A stretch of 64,000 bases of DNA, from contig NC_083518.1 of assembly GCF_032362555.1 (NCBI RefSeq), positions 6,026,501 to 6,090,500 on the forward strand, in the 5' to 3' direction. Made by a program: the position numbers and the translations under genes. Below are positions 50,160-60,360 of this stretch, one piece after another (positions within the stretch are counted from its first letter, which is position 1; each line of letters begins with the position of its first letter). The DNA comes from Amyelois transitella (Eukaryota > Arthropoda > Insecta > Lepidoptera > Pyralidae). The notes under the pieces were generated by a model, which worked only from the letters and a program-made list of their open reading frames with translations, had not been told where the DNA came from and made no database searches.

Positions 50160-50330
50160 CGTGAATAAGGGCATAGTAAAAAGAAACTATTTTGTTACTG
50201 AGACAGAAGCAAACAGTAAATAAATAAATTTTAAAATAGCTTCATAATTTTTTGCAGAAAGGATTTTCATGTCGACCCAGTTATTTGAAAAAAAGTGAGA
50301 TTTTTGTCCAATATCAACTCAAGCAAGCCT

Positions 50331-50385
50331 AAGTAAAAAGGAAATAAGCGGGGTTCTTTAAACCCCGCTTGTTTCCTTTTTACTT
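50331..50385. repeat. Fold-back palindrome, 25 bp arms, 5 base loop
   Basis: Arms 50331-50355 and 50361-50385, one mismatch, core GCGGGGTT/AACCCCGC. It lies about 155 bases before the ATG of the ORF at 50542. Confidence 0.85.
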
Positions 50386-50541
50386 GTGTCACAAACTGAG
50401 GGTAGTTTTTTATTTTAATTTATTTATAACGAATATTGTTCAACAGTATCTAGGTTCAGGTTAGGTACGTTCTTGAACATTGTTTTTATTATAGCTGGCC
50501 GAAAAAATTTAAGGACTTTATTTATAAAAAAATTAACCAAT

Positions 50542-51225
50542 ATGTATTCAAATGACAAAAAAGTAATAATTGACAATGTTGATGTTAATACAGAAAACTT
50601 TGATAATTCCATTGAAGTTATAAGGAAATGTACAAGAAATACAATTGACACATCGTGGGACCCATGTATTCATGATTTCTCTGGTGATAAAATTGATGAC
50701 ACTAATAAAACTCCTCCATTTGAAAGTATTATTATATCCGACAGTATGAGCCTAAATAAAGACGACAAGACAAATGTTTCTACTCAAACGGGTAATGGAA
50801 TAAATGATAGCCTTATTGATGTGTGCCTATCGTTTACCAAAGACTTTGAGCCTCAAGAGTCAAGTTCTAATGACCATTCAGCGCGATCTTTTGTAAGTAA
50901 ACGTAACCGAAGCAATTCAAGTGATACTGACAACAGGGAGAAAAGGCCCTGGAAGAAGACGAAGTGTATAGAACGCTGTACACCTAATACATCTGACAAT
51001 GAACCCCGGCCTTCGCACAGTAATTCCGTGTCATCTAGCATTGTATCAAGTACTTCTGAAACATCTTTCAAATCTGTTAATAGCAGTCCTAGCTTCAAAG
51101 TACGCAAAAGAAGGCTGAAGTCTGAATCAAATTTGTTTAAAGATGCACTTCAAAGATCTAGAAATTTTAGTCAACACAGTAAACATTTTCAATCTGATAA
51201 TAATACGACAGGTGAGAAAAAGTAA
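50542..51225 (+). CDS. Unrecognised serine/asparagine-rich protein, 227 aa ORF or first exon
   Basis: The frame opens with MYSNDKKVIIDNVDVNTENF and runs 227 codons to TAA. It is disordered-looking, with Ser/Asn/Asp-rich stretches, a basic KRPWKKTKC patch and a basic C-terminal part (KVRKRRLKSESNLFKDALQR). A GTGAG donor at 51212 would end the exon after 670 coding bases. The acceptor at 51998 before the PRR11-like ATG would continue the same frame, giving a 544-residue fusion. Against this, that acceptor has a poor pyrimidine tract and the downstream gene is complete alone. Either a separate intronless gene or the PRR11-like gene's long first exon. Length and composition bias argue that it is coding, but no family is recognised. 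Confidence 0.55.
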   Translation: MYSNDKKVIIDNVDVNTENFDNSIEVIRKCTRNTIDTSWDPCIHDFSGDKIDDTNKTPPFESIIISDSMSLNKDDKTNVSTQTGNGINDSLIDVCLSFTKDFEPQESSSNDHSARSFVSKRNRSNSSDTDNREKRPWKKTKCIERCTPNTSDNEPRPSHSNSVSSSIVSSTSETSFKSVNSSPSFKVRKRRLKSESNLFKDALQRSRNFSQHSKHFQSDNNTTGEKK

Positions 51226-52000
51226 AAAGTACTACTTAAATGTAGGTACTACCTAGGTTATGAAATTATTTCATTACTTATTCTCCACATTCATCCAGTG
51301 GAAGAAAAAACATAATGTGTGCCAGGTGTTCCGTACGGATTGTAAAAGTCTATCAAGGGTAAAGCTTTATCAGTTGGAATTCTTGTCACTATTTAAATCT
51401 CAATTTCATCATTACCTAAGCCATACAGTTAAACGTGGCTCTGTCTATTCCGTAAATGATAAAGACGTAATTATAACTATGTACGAATGTACACCTACTT
51501 CTCTAAAACGGCTTCTACCTTTTTACGAAAATCTTTCTTGTTAGATTAGTACTTAGTGTTACATCTGATAGTTCAGGTGTGGTCCTATTTTCTAAGGGCA
51601 TTTTCAATTACTAAGAAATTAGTCATAACACAAGCTCCAGCGGACCTCAATCGAGCAAGGAAGGGAAACTGCAAACAGAATCTCCCTTATTTATTCATTT
51701 TCAGTCAGTCAGATTACTTATTAATAAAATGTGTACAATGTCAACATTTGTGATAAAGATTGAACTTGTGACGTCTATATTGATAACTTCGACCTGGTTA
51801 ATAAACATCTCGGACACAGTCAGTTTCAATTTTAGCCTGGTGACATCATGCAACTCGTCGGCCCATTCAAGTTTAGGTTGTTAACGGATGCTCATTTTGA
51901 ATTTGGTCATAAAGAACAGCAGACGAAAATATTGCATTCTGTGTTTTTACCATTCGTAAAGTTAAAAGTTTAAATTAATAATTATAGAAATGCTATAGTT
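51226..52000. other. Spacer or intron before the PRR11-like gene
   Basis: It holds a worn copy of the (TATG)n-tailed repeat at 51383-51490 and otherwise nothing recognised. Confidence 0.4.
51383..51490 (+). repeat. Worn fragment of the (TATG)n-tailed repeat family
   Basis: TTGTCACTATTTAAATCTCA, TTCATCATTACCTAAGCCAT and GGCTCTGTCTATTCCGTAAA follow the family order. Confidence 0.55.
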
Positions 52001-54647
52001 ATGGCTAGCAATCATAAAGGTGTCAGTACGAAAGTGGAGGTCGAAATAGAATATGCTGTAGATACTAATCTCCTGAGTGATGTGGAATGGTTCATGTTAT
52101 CTGCAGGGACCCCAAGAAAGGAAAAGAACCAGCGGCGGTCTAAATCGAAGTCTTGGAAATTTGTGGATCTTTGTACGTGGATCGGAAGAAAGGTAGGTAT
52201 GATAAAAAAATACAAAAACAAAAACAATTATGTTTTGATAACTTTCCAGTTCGAATAATATGAAAAAAAATGCTTGTTGACTAAATACTTACTAATTTTA
52301 AAAGAATTATGTAAGCGTCTCTATGCAAAAGCGACGCTTCATAAAACATAGTTCGGTATGTAAAGCAGTAAGAAATATTTAACAAAAACGTGTGTTATGC
52401 GTTAAGTAGTATACTAACGCATAACTGAATTAAAGTCACTTTTATTTTAGAGTTACCAATCTATCACGGGTTTATATTCTGACATATTGCGTGAACCTAT
52501 TGCTCAGAAAAATTTTCAACAACATGTAGAAGAAATCGGTGAACTGAGAAAATATCTGGAAGAAGTGGATACAAAACACGCTCGTCTCGCTAAAGAAAAT
52601 GAAGTGCTACAGGATCAAATGAAATTATTGATGGTCAAAATTGGGGATTTAGAGGATAAAATTAGGTAAGTAACCATAATACACCAACTGATTGATAGAA
52701 AATAACACTTACAAGAATAATAAAAAAACCACGGCACAAATTTAAAAAAGAATAGGACCGGAGTGGTTCTTTTCTTTTTTTTTTCTATTATACTGTTGAT
52801 ATATACTGTATAATATGTTGATATATGCTGTATAGACTGTTGGTTCTGTCTACTCCGCAAGGGATATAGACGTGGTTGTATGTATGTATGTTCATTCATC
52901 CATTCTTATTGTCACGTATATCCCTTGCGGGGTAGACACAGTCAGCAGTTTTGAAAGACTGATAAAAGAAAATATGTATAGGTAGTTCCTTGGGAATTCT
53001 TCTATTAGGCTACAGGCTAGCGATCTGTTACTATCTCTAAATATCAATTTCATCACCGAGCTATCCAGAAAAAGGTGGTCCTTTATTCAATTAAAAGATA
53101 AGATAGGACGCACCTTGATCTCTTTGGTCTATGTGAGCTCATCTCTGAGCAATAGGTTTATTATATTCGTATTTTTTTTATGATACAGGCGGCAAGAGCG
53201 TCAAACAAAGCCTCTGTGTCCACCACCACCACCTCCTCCGCCGCCTCCTCCCCCTCCCCCACCTCCGCCACCTCCTCCTCCAGCCACGAAATTAGCTAGA
53301 TCGCATACTATACCAAGATGTGGATCTGCGCCACCTAGGATAACTGGACCGAGGTTGACTATCACTCCGCAAGACATAGCAAATGTGAAATTAAGGAAAG
53401 CCAAGGTAATTAATTATATCAACAAATTTGCTACACGCTCTGCTCCACTCGGCAAACCCCAGTTTGATTCTAAACAGTTGACACAACAAAATAAATCTGA
53501 GGCTCCTCTATTATAAAAGTCCACATTATGGGTAGTAAGTAAATAAATGATTTATTATTCACTAAAGGAGTACATTACAAATATATCTACACTAGTAGTA
53601 CAGTACAAAGGCGAAGTAGTGTACTTCATCGAATGGCAGAAGGAATAGTTATCTTAACTCAAAAAGTCGCGATATTATCTTAATAAAGCCATTTCTTTCT
53701 TCAGGACAACCCTGTGCGACCTAAGCCGGTAATTAAAGACAGCCAATTGCCTTTGGTGACTCAGCATATGTTGTTAACAACACGTGCCAAACTGAGTCGA
53801 GCAAAACCAATTGCGGCTTCCACCCCTAAACAACAGTTGTCTGATCTGGAAAAGTGAGTATTTTTTTGATACAAAATTGAAGTATCTTTAAATTTCTTTC
53901 ATTCTTTTTCATTGATAATGGTAGCCAAGTAAGTCCATTGGTTACACCAGGAGTTAAGCTAAGAACACTCTCGATTAAATCATCAATATTCTCTTTTAGG
54001 GCGCATATTCGCAGACATTCGGTCTTTTATTACCACTTCGACTCCCACAACATTAAAACTGCTCGACCGATTTTGAAACAGTATTCCAAACATATCTTCG
54101 CACGTTTATTATCTTTAACCCAAAACGAAAACGCTTCATCCATTTGTGAGTTATGATGACACAGACAGGCAGACAGCAGGCCGACGGACATTTTCGTCGG
54201 GGTTTAAAAATACTGTCATACTGAGTTGTCTTTGGAGTGGTTTACATAGAAGATAACCAGTGGCTAAGATAGTATTACTTAGACGCTCATTAATTGTGGT
54301 TGACGTAATTTAGAAGGCAACATACTTAAATATTAAGAGGCGAATAATATTATTAAAAAGAAGCCTGTTTTATTAGCACCCACACTTTTATCAATTGCAT
54401 TTTACAGAGTGATAGAAACGTGATTGCTTGTACTGTACGAGGTGCACATCGTTGCAGATGTCTTCTACAAGAGACGTCGCTGACGTCGCTATACCGCCGG
54501 CGCGTCGCCCGCAATTCATTCCGCAGTGCCGAGGAATTGCGTCCGCGGCCGTACCCCGCCGCACGCTGCCCTCGCTCTCCTCGATCTCCTCGATCACCAA
54601 GATCAAACTCACTGCCCCGGAAAACTATGAGTTCACCATTAAAGTGA
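52001..54647 (+). CDS. PRR11: PRR11-like proline-rich protein, 5 exons, 320 aa
   Basis: Exons: 52001-52192, 52451-52665, 53189-53405, 53705-53853, 54458-54647 (963 nt, phases close). Order of features: a basic segment with SKSWKFVDLC; a coiled coil (about residues 78-135, EEIGELRKYLEEVDTKHARL); a run of 21 prolines (147-167); TITPQDIANVKLRKAK; LPLVTQHMLLTTRAKL; and a basic Ser-Pro C terminus with LYRRRVARNSF and repeated PRSPRSP. This order and the ITxxDLxxVKLKK-like block resemble vertebrate PRR11 (360 aa), a cell-cycle and actin-linked protein. The likeness is short-motif level and from memory. The last exon uses the acceptor at 54457; the earlier AG at 54410 would hit a stop at once. AATAAA at 54748-54753. 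The start ATG has a good G at -3 and +4, but see the ORF at 50542. Confidence 0.7.
52730..53060. repeat. Scrambled cluster of (TATG)n-tailed repeat pieces
   Basis: Plus pieces at about 52730-52770 and 52835-52890 (ending TATGTATGTATG), a minus piece at 52908-52965, then a plus piece at 52988-53055 (TTGGGAATTCTTCTATTAGG). At least three rearranged copies or one folded copy, in PRR11-like intron 2. Confidence 0.6.
54036..54210. repeat. Unclassified lepidopteran interspersed repeat, copy 2
   Basis: CTCCCACAACATTAAAACTG, CTCGACCGATTTTGA, then ACACAGACAGGCAGACAG and a TTTTCGTCGGGGTTTAAAAA end. Related to 49738-49860 and the arms at 49958-50159. Confidence 0.55.
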
Positions 54648-56713
54648 TACAATAATTTGTAAATTTTCAAATTGATGAGTACCGTGAGTCCGTTGGGCGA
54701 TATTGATGGCGGTATCCTATTACTGCAATATATGTATATCCAGGTAAAATAAATAAGTATTTGAGGGTTTCTTCAAAGAAGACATTTTCGCGCGCCGGGA
54801 TTTTACGCGTAGGTACTTACACTACTATACCGGGTGCTGAAAGGTTTTACATTAGGTATGTTCAACTTCAAGTAAAATAAAATAATTTTAACACTGTTCG
54901 GACGCAATTTTCCACCGAAACTAATTTCAGCGGGTTATTTAAAAATGTAAAAGACGTTAAAAAGATTACATGTGAAAAAGCCCCAGAAGAAAAAACTGTT
55001 GGATTCAATGTTTTTTCTAATTAAACCACTGTTTGAGAGGAATTAATTAGAATAAATTATACTTTTAATTGTTGTTTTTACTTTAACATTGTATTGTTTT
55101 ATACATTTAGTAAAAATCTTAGAATAGGCAGCTATACCTATGGTAACTAATAATTATACATATGTTCATTTTTATTTTGAATTACATATATTAATTTACA
55201 TTTAACTTTGTAAAATATGACAAACCAGTTTCACTGCATGATGGGTTTGAATGTTTTCCAAACAAAAATATAAAACAACTACAAAAAGAACCATAATTTA
55301 GTAGGTAACTAATGCAAGTAGTTCTGAGCATACCAATATATTAATAATGAAGATAATACACGTATGAAATTTTTTTATTGATAACTTATATAATTTCTTC
55401 AATAATGTTATTGAAAATTATATAGTTACTTAAATGTCTATAAAATTTTCTTCTGAGCTATTTTTTAACCGGTGCCCGGCGAGTAACTGGGAACGCAAAA
55501 ATTAGGGAGAATATAGAAGAAATGGACTGATATGCCTTGTCATTATTATGATTGATATTACGGCATATTAAACTAAATCAACTAATCTACCTATATCAAG
55601 TTAATAAATAACATTAAATTAACATCAGAGTCCTGAATACCTAGCATTGTATATTATTTTATTTATAATATAGACTATCATAATAATGTTGTCTTTAATT
55701 ACATAAAGTAAAAATTTTAAATTTGATTGCAATCTTTTATTTTTATCTTTGCGCATACGATTACTCTATTATTAATTGCTAGCTGTTGCCGGGATTTGCC
55801 ACAGTGGGAATTTTCAGAAATAGTAGCAATAGTAGCATTACAGACTTTCGACAATAATAAATTGATCCTCATATGAAGAATAATTACTTTTTGTGTAAAA
55901 ATTAGCTTAAAATTAATGGAATTAATAAAGTTATTAAATTTTAACCTTCCCCTGTAAAACTGGATCTATTGCAGATACGCACCTTTTACGTATGGTAGAT
56001 TCGCGGATTTGCACTATCCCCGACGATATCTCATTTATCATTGACATTTGGTAGGTAAAAAATTTGGCGAACTGACACTGACATTGAAATGTAATCAAGC
56101 AGTGCTACCAAGGTATTGATGGCTCACTTTGGTACAATTGTATCAATATACTATCGATACTATTGTAGTTAAACATTGAATTTTTTTAAAGGTATTTAAT
56201 CTCTATTATTATCACATATAGGGGCACGGGAGTGCCTCCACGACGAGCCAAGCGAATCTCAATCGTAATTGCAGTCGTTTTTTGAACTTATTGTTAAATT
56301 CGGAACGACTTGCTTTAGTTAATAACTTATTTCTTATAGTCGTTATATATTTTTGCTTGAAAAATATTCAAACCTATCTTGCAGTGCAGCTAGTTTGTCC
56401 AATTTAGTAACAATAAATGTTAATAATATAATTTAAAATTAAAATATGTACAAAATTACTAGCTGCCTGCAATGAAATCGTCTATAATATCAATAAATCA
56501 TCTATAGGAGCGATACTAAATATTTGGTACAATAGTATTGATTTTTTTGCGCTATCGATAGTAGGCTAGGAATCAATAGTAGATTAGGTATTGATAATGA
56601 TTATTGGGTTGTGAAGCTAGTGAAAATTCTCAGATTATGATGCTGATAAAAGTATTTGGTGTGACCTAAACAGTGTAACGTAAAATAATGCAAAAAAGTG
56701 AATAAAATCTGCA
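54648..56713. other. Spacer between the PRR11-like gene and ASB3
   Basis: AT-rich, with no ORF supported. It contains an imperfect fold-back at 55382-55429 (CAATAATG loop region) and two of the five TATCGATA sites (56152-56159, 56553-56560). Confidence 0.45.
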
Positions 56714-56744
56714 ATGCCCTCAAAACGTTTTTTAGACATTAACG
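56714..56744 (+). other. ASB3: Candidate upstream first exon of ASB3
   Basis: ATG at 56714 begins MPSKRFLDIN and meets a consensus donor GTAAGT at 56745. Joining to the acceptor TCTTAGCAG at 57789 reads on in frame (DQKVN) into the ASB3 start at 57804, adding 15 residues. Alternatively it is just a 5'UTR exon. Inferred from splice signals and frame. Confidence 0.45.
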
Positions 56745-56780
56745 GTAAGTACCCACTCAAATCTGTCACTCTGACTCCCA

Positions 56781-57052
56781 GGACCTACTCCATTTTACAG
56801 ATCTCCTCAATGGTGAACAGCATAAACGTGCAATTTTCTACATGAGTTCAACTATGATAGTCAAAATCAAAGTCGGCCAAAACGAAGCTGCTGCGCCAGG
56901 AGTTGATTCTTATCAAGGAATTTAGAATAGGTATTAGTTCTATAATCTCCATAGCTCCATTAAACAGATCTCCTCAACGGTGATGAACACCAGACACATG
57001 CAATTTTGTACATGCGTTCAACTATGATGGTTAATATCAAAGTCCGTACAAT
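56781..57052. repeat. Direct repeat of ~105 bp, two imperfect copies
   Basis: Copy 1 about 56781-56882, copy 2 about 56947-57052. Shared in order: CAGATCTCCTCAA.GGTGA, TGCAATTTT.TACATG, GTTCAACTATGAT and ATCAAAGTC. It lies between the candidate first exon and the main exon of ASB3. Confidence 0.75.
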
Positions 57053-57803
57053 TTACAATACGAACTAAAAGTATTCAAATGGAAGCCAAAAACTAGTTGT
57101 CATCTTTATGTCAGTTGTATGGAAAATTAGGTCTAGCGTACTGGTATTTTCTTATCTTATCACGTCATTGGTCACAATAATTGATAGGCAAAACAATTTC
57201 TTTGGGCAACACGAAGAAACTAAAAATTACAGTATCGATACTATCGATAGTGCATTTGATAATCAGCTTCAACACTATCGATAGTTGACTATCAATCGGT
57301 CGGCAACACTAATGTAAAAAAAATTCTTTTCTTCGATGTAAACAAACAAAAAAAAAGGTCGATTTGATTATTTAACATCCGACTTTTCATGTGTTGTCTT
57401 TATAAACTACCTACAAAATAACAATGTGGCTAGCAAATTTTACAATGTTGAAAATAAATGTTTGTGTTTCATAGTAGTTCTGTTCAGAAAAGCTACAGAA
57501 AAACAAAGTTCTACTGTAAATCATTTTGTAAGATATTTTTATTATTAGCCTCGACCCCGGTATCTAGATAATTTAAGCCCTATCTAAGTGACATTTTGAA
57601 TGTATAAAACTACAAGCCTAAATACAAACACATTTATGTATAAGTATTTTTAATGTAGATAGGCATAAAGAAAATTAATTGTGGATTACTTTATGGCGAA
57701 AATTAATAACCAATTATTTTTCTGTTCTTTTACATGTATTTATGATGTCTAATATCTTTAATCATCAAATTTTAAGTACATCTTAGCAGATCAGAAAGTA
57801 AAT

Positions 57804-59937
57804 ATGGATTTCAGTTCGCACAATCCAACAACATCTAATGCTCTCAACCTAGCCGCCAGAAGGAATGATGTGAATGCTGTCAGATCACTGCTCCAAAAAA
57901 TTAATCCCAATTGTGTTGACAATAGAGGTTGGACTTGTCTCCACGAAGCAGCTGATAAAGACAACTATGAATGTTTGCTGTTGATTTTAGAACATCCTGA
58001 CTGTCGGCCACTTGCTGAGACTCATGAAGGTCACACTGCACTTTACATTGCTTGCCGTAAAAAAAGATCCATTAAAACAATTAAAGCCCTTTTAGACAGT
58101 GTACCTGATATAGCTAACTATGGAAGCAATGAAAGTGTTACTCCTTTGCATATAGCTAGTGGCCAAGGAAGAACTTTTCTAATACAGTTATTATTAGACT
58201 ATGGTGCTTTAATAAATGTACAAGACTTTGATGGTGATACACCTCTTCATGATGCAGCCATGAAATCAGAACGGGAAGCTGTGGAAGTCCTATTACATGC
58301 TGGAGCTGATCCAGAAATTAAGAATGATCCTAATTTGTTTACTCCGTTTCATTTGGCATGTGGCCATGGTTGCATTGATACAGTCAAAACTATGTTTCCG
58401 TATGTCACTGACATCAATATGCTGTCAGCAGCAGGAGAGAGTCCGCTGATGGTAGCAGTCAGGGGTGCGTCTGAAGAAGTTGTATCTTTTTTACTGGAAA
58501 ACAAAGCTGATCTTCTTATAAGGAATGTTGAAAATCAATCAGCCCTAGATATGTCTTTGGCTTTAGGCTATATACCAGTATTCAAAATGTTGTTATCAGC
58601 CACACCAAAGCAACACATTAGCTCAAATATAATGCTTTATGCTTGTAAGCCACATTATTTCAAGACTGAAATTTTGGAAGCATTGTTATACCACAATGAC
58701 TTGGGACCTGAGTTTTTTGACTTTATAGAATCTTTTCATGTGACCTTAGAAACGATAGGAAACTTGGAACCATTTTACCTGACAAATGCTCCTTTAAATT
58801 CATATTTGAATATTTGTGAATATATTTACAATCAATCACCAGAGAAGTTTAGAGAGTTTTTTTATTTGTTTCTTTCAAGAGGTGTGTCAGTTGATGCCAT
58901 AGACATTAATGAGTGTCCTCCTCTAGTGTATATACATTATTCTGGACACACAAATTCATTTCCAGAAGTAAGTAATTTTTTTGGTAACATGTAAAAAAGG
59001 AGTTGCAATCGCAAGCAATTGGTGGCAGTTTTAATGATGGGATAACATTGAGCTCAGGAAAAAATTTACAAAATGCCTGATTTATATAAATTCTAGGTGG
59101 ATTTTAAGTATTTTAAGATTAATGGAGATTAAAGTATGTAGTAGTTATTTCAAACAAATAAACAATGAATGATGAAAAATATATGTGCTGTGTGCTTATG
59201 TACAGCACTTATATATAGGATCACTCCATCTCTTTTCTATGGATGTCGTAAAAGGCGACTGAGAGATATACACATTTAAATCCAAATTGGAAAACTGTAA
59301 AGCTACTTGTTTATACCTACACCAAACCTTTTTCTTTTTAGGTCTTTAAAATACTCAGAGAACACGATTGCAATGTAGATTACTGCAGTGCCCGAACATG
59401 TACAGACAAAGACAACTGTGTGCCTGATGCGTTCATAGCGTCCCTTACATCGGACGCGGAGACGGCGCCGTATATGTTGCCATACAGCTTACATTGCGAC
59501 CCTGCTACTCTGCTTAAATTCGCTTTTGACAATGGAATAGGAAACAGGTTATCTTTACAAGTAAGTGAAAGAAAAAAAAAATTATGCAGAAGTAATTGCA
59601 TTTTCAATTAAACCATTGTGAGGATTTTGTCATATGACGAATCAAATAAAAGCGTAATGCTCCATTTATCTTAACAAGAAATGTATTAATTAAAAAATAA
59701 TTCTTTTTTCAGTTGCAGGCCAAAATAATTTCTATGATTGATGAAAGCTACGAAGGAGTTTTCGCCGAACATATTTCAAATTTAGTGCCGTCGCTGAGGC
59801 ATATATGTAGATTGAAAATAAGAAGTATATTGAGAAATAGAAAAGGCGGAGTGAAATCTACTAAAGAATTTTTTGTCATACTGGACAATTTACCGTTACC
59901 ACCACTGGTGAAGAATTATTTGCGTTACGCAAATTAA
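57804..59937 (+). CDS. ASB3: Ankyrin repeat and SOCS box protein 3 (ASB3), 3 main exons, 535 aa
   Basis: Exons: 57804-58967, 59342-59560, 59713-59937 (1608 nt, phases close). The N terminus MDFSSHNPTT aligns with the vertebrate ASB3 start. At least seven ankyrin repeats fill residues ~10-270 (for example GWTCLHEAADKDNYECLLLI, SVTPLHIASGQGRTFLIQLL, GDTPLHDAAMKSEREAVEVL). A helical middle region and a C-terminal SOCS box (about 485-530) follow, with VPSLRHICRLKIRSIL and the Cul5-box-like LPLPPLVKNYL. It is the substrate receptor of an Elongin B/C-Cullin 5 ubiquitin ligase; vertebrate ASB3 has been linked to TNF receptor 2 turnover. An alternative acceptor 6 bases in (59719) could drop two residues. 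AATAAA at 59988-59993. Confidence 0.92.
59219..59275 (+). repeat. 5' part of the (TATG)n-tailed repeat family
   Basis: ATCACTCCATCTCTTTTCTA then GGATGTCGTAAAAGGCGACT. In ASB3 intron 1. Confidence 0.65.
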
Positions 59938-60360
59938 ATGATTATTATTGAAAGATATTACATACTAATTTGTAAATGTATTTATTAAATAAATCTGTAA
60001 ATGTAAATAATATTGATAAATAACTTTCGGCATAAATGTCGGTTTGATTGCTCAAAATGAGTACTTATATAAAATTATTAAATGTGATATTTTTTCTTAT
60101 CTGGATAAACTAAAATTGCATTATAAACTTAATTGATAAAATATATTACAGAAAAGATTAACCAGAAATATAGCATACCTCGCCGTATTAAGAAGTATTA
60201 CGAATTTAAAATTGAGCTGGCAATAACCATAGTTTTAAGCAGGAAACCAGCTTATTATAACACTATAAGGCTATATAGCGTCCTCATTGACAGGTCTGCT
60301 ATATTTTTGGTCATCCTTTAAACAGTTTTAAAAATATTTCATCCAACTATTGTCACAGTA
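59938..60360. terminator. Shared convergent 3' end of ASB3 and PEPD
   Basis: The ASB3 AATAAA (59988-59993) and a PEPD minus-strand AATAAA (59981-59986) are two bases apart, so the two transcripts may end overlapping. Nothing else is seen in the 420 bases. Confidence 0.5.

Larger units (their letters stand above)
48596..50541. other. Spacer with SINE, Helitron and inverted repeats
   Basis: No gene is seen between the galactosyltransferase start and the ORF at 50542. It holds a SINE (48848-49096), a (TC)n run (49211-49227), a Helitron (49512-49708), a broken interspersed repeat, and two fold-backs. Confidence 0.55.
56152..57283. promoter_or_regulatory. Cluster of five TATCGATA (DRE-type) octamers upstream of ASB3
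   Basis: Exact TATCGATA at 56152-56159, 56553-56560, 57233-57240, 57242-57249 and 57276-57283. This octamer is the DREF binding site of insect housekeeping and replication promoters (known from Drosophila). The only other copy I noticed in the window is at 29633 in the ACBD3/NPRL3 interval. Confidence 0.55.

Noticed and set aside
50473-50541. N-terminal extension of the 50542 ORF
   Set aside because: It would need a TTG start; the first ATG is at 50542.
53201-53404. Minus-strand ORF with a glycine run
   Set aside because: It is the complement of the proline run in PRR11-like exon 3, which has splice sites and phase support on the plus strand.
54411-54457. Earlier acceptor for the last PRR11-like exon
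   Set aside because: Using the AG at 54410 meets an in-frame TGA after five codons; the AG at 54457 keeps the frame for 62 more residues of family-like sequence.
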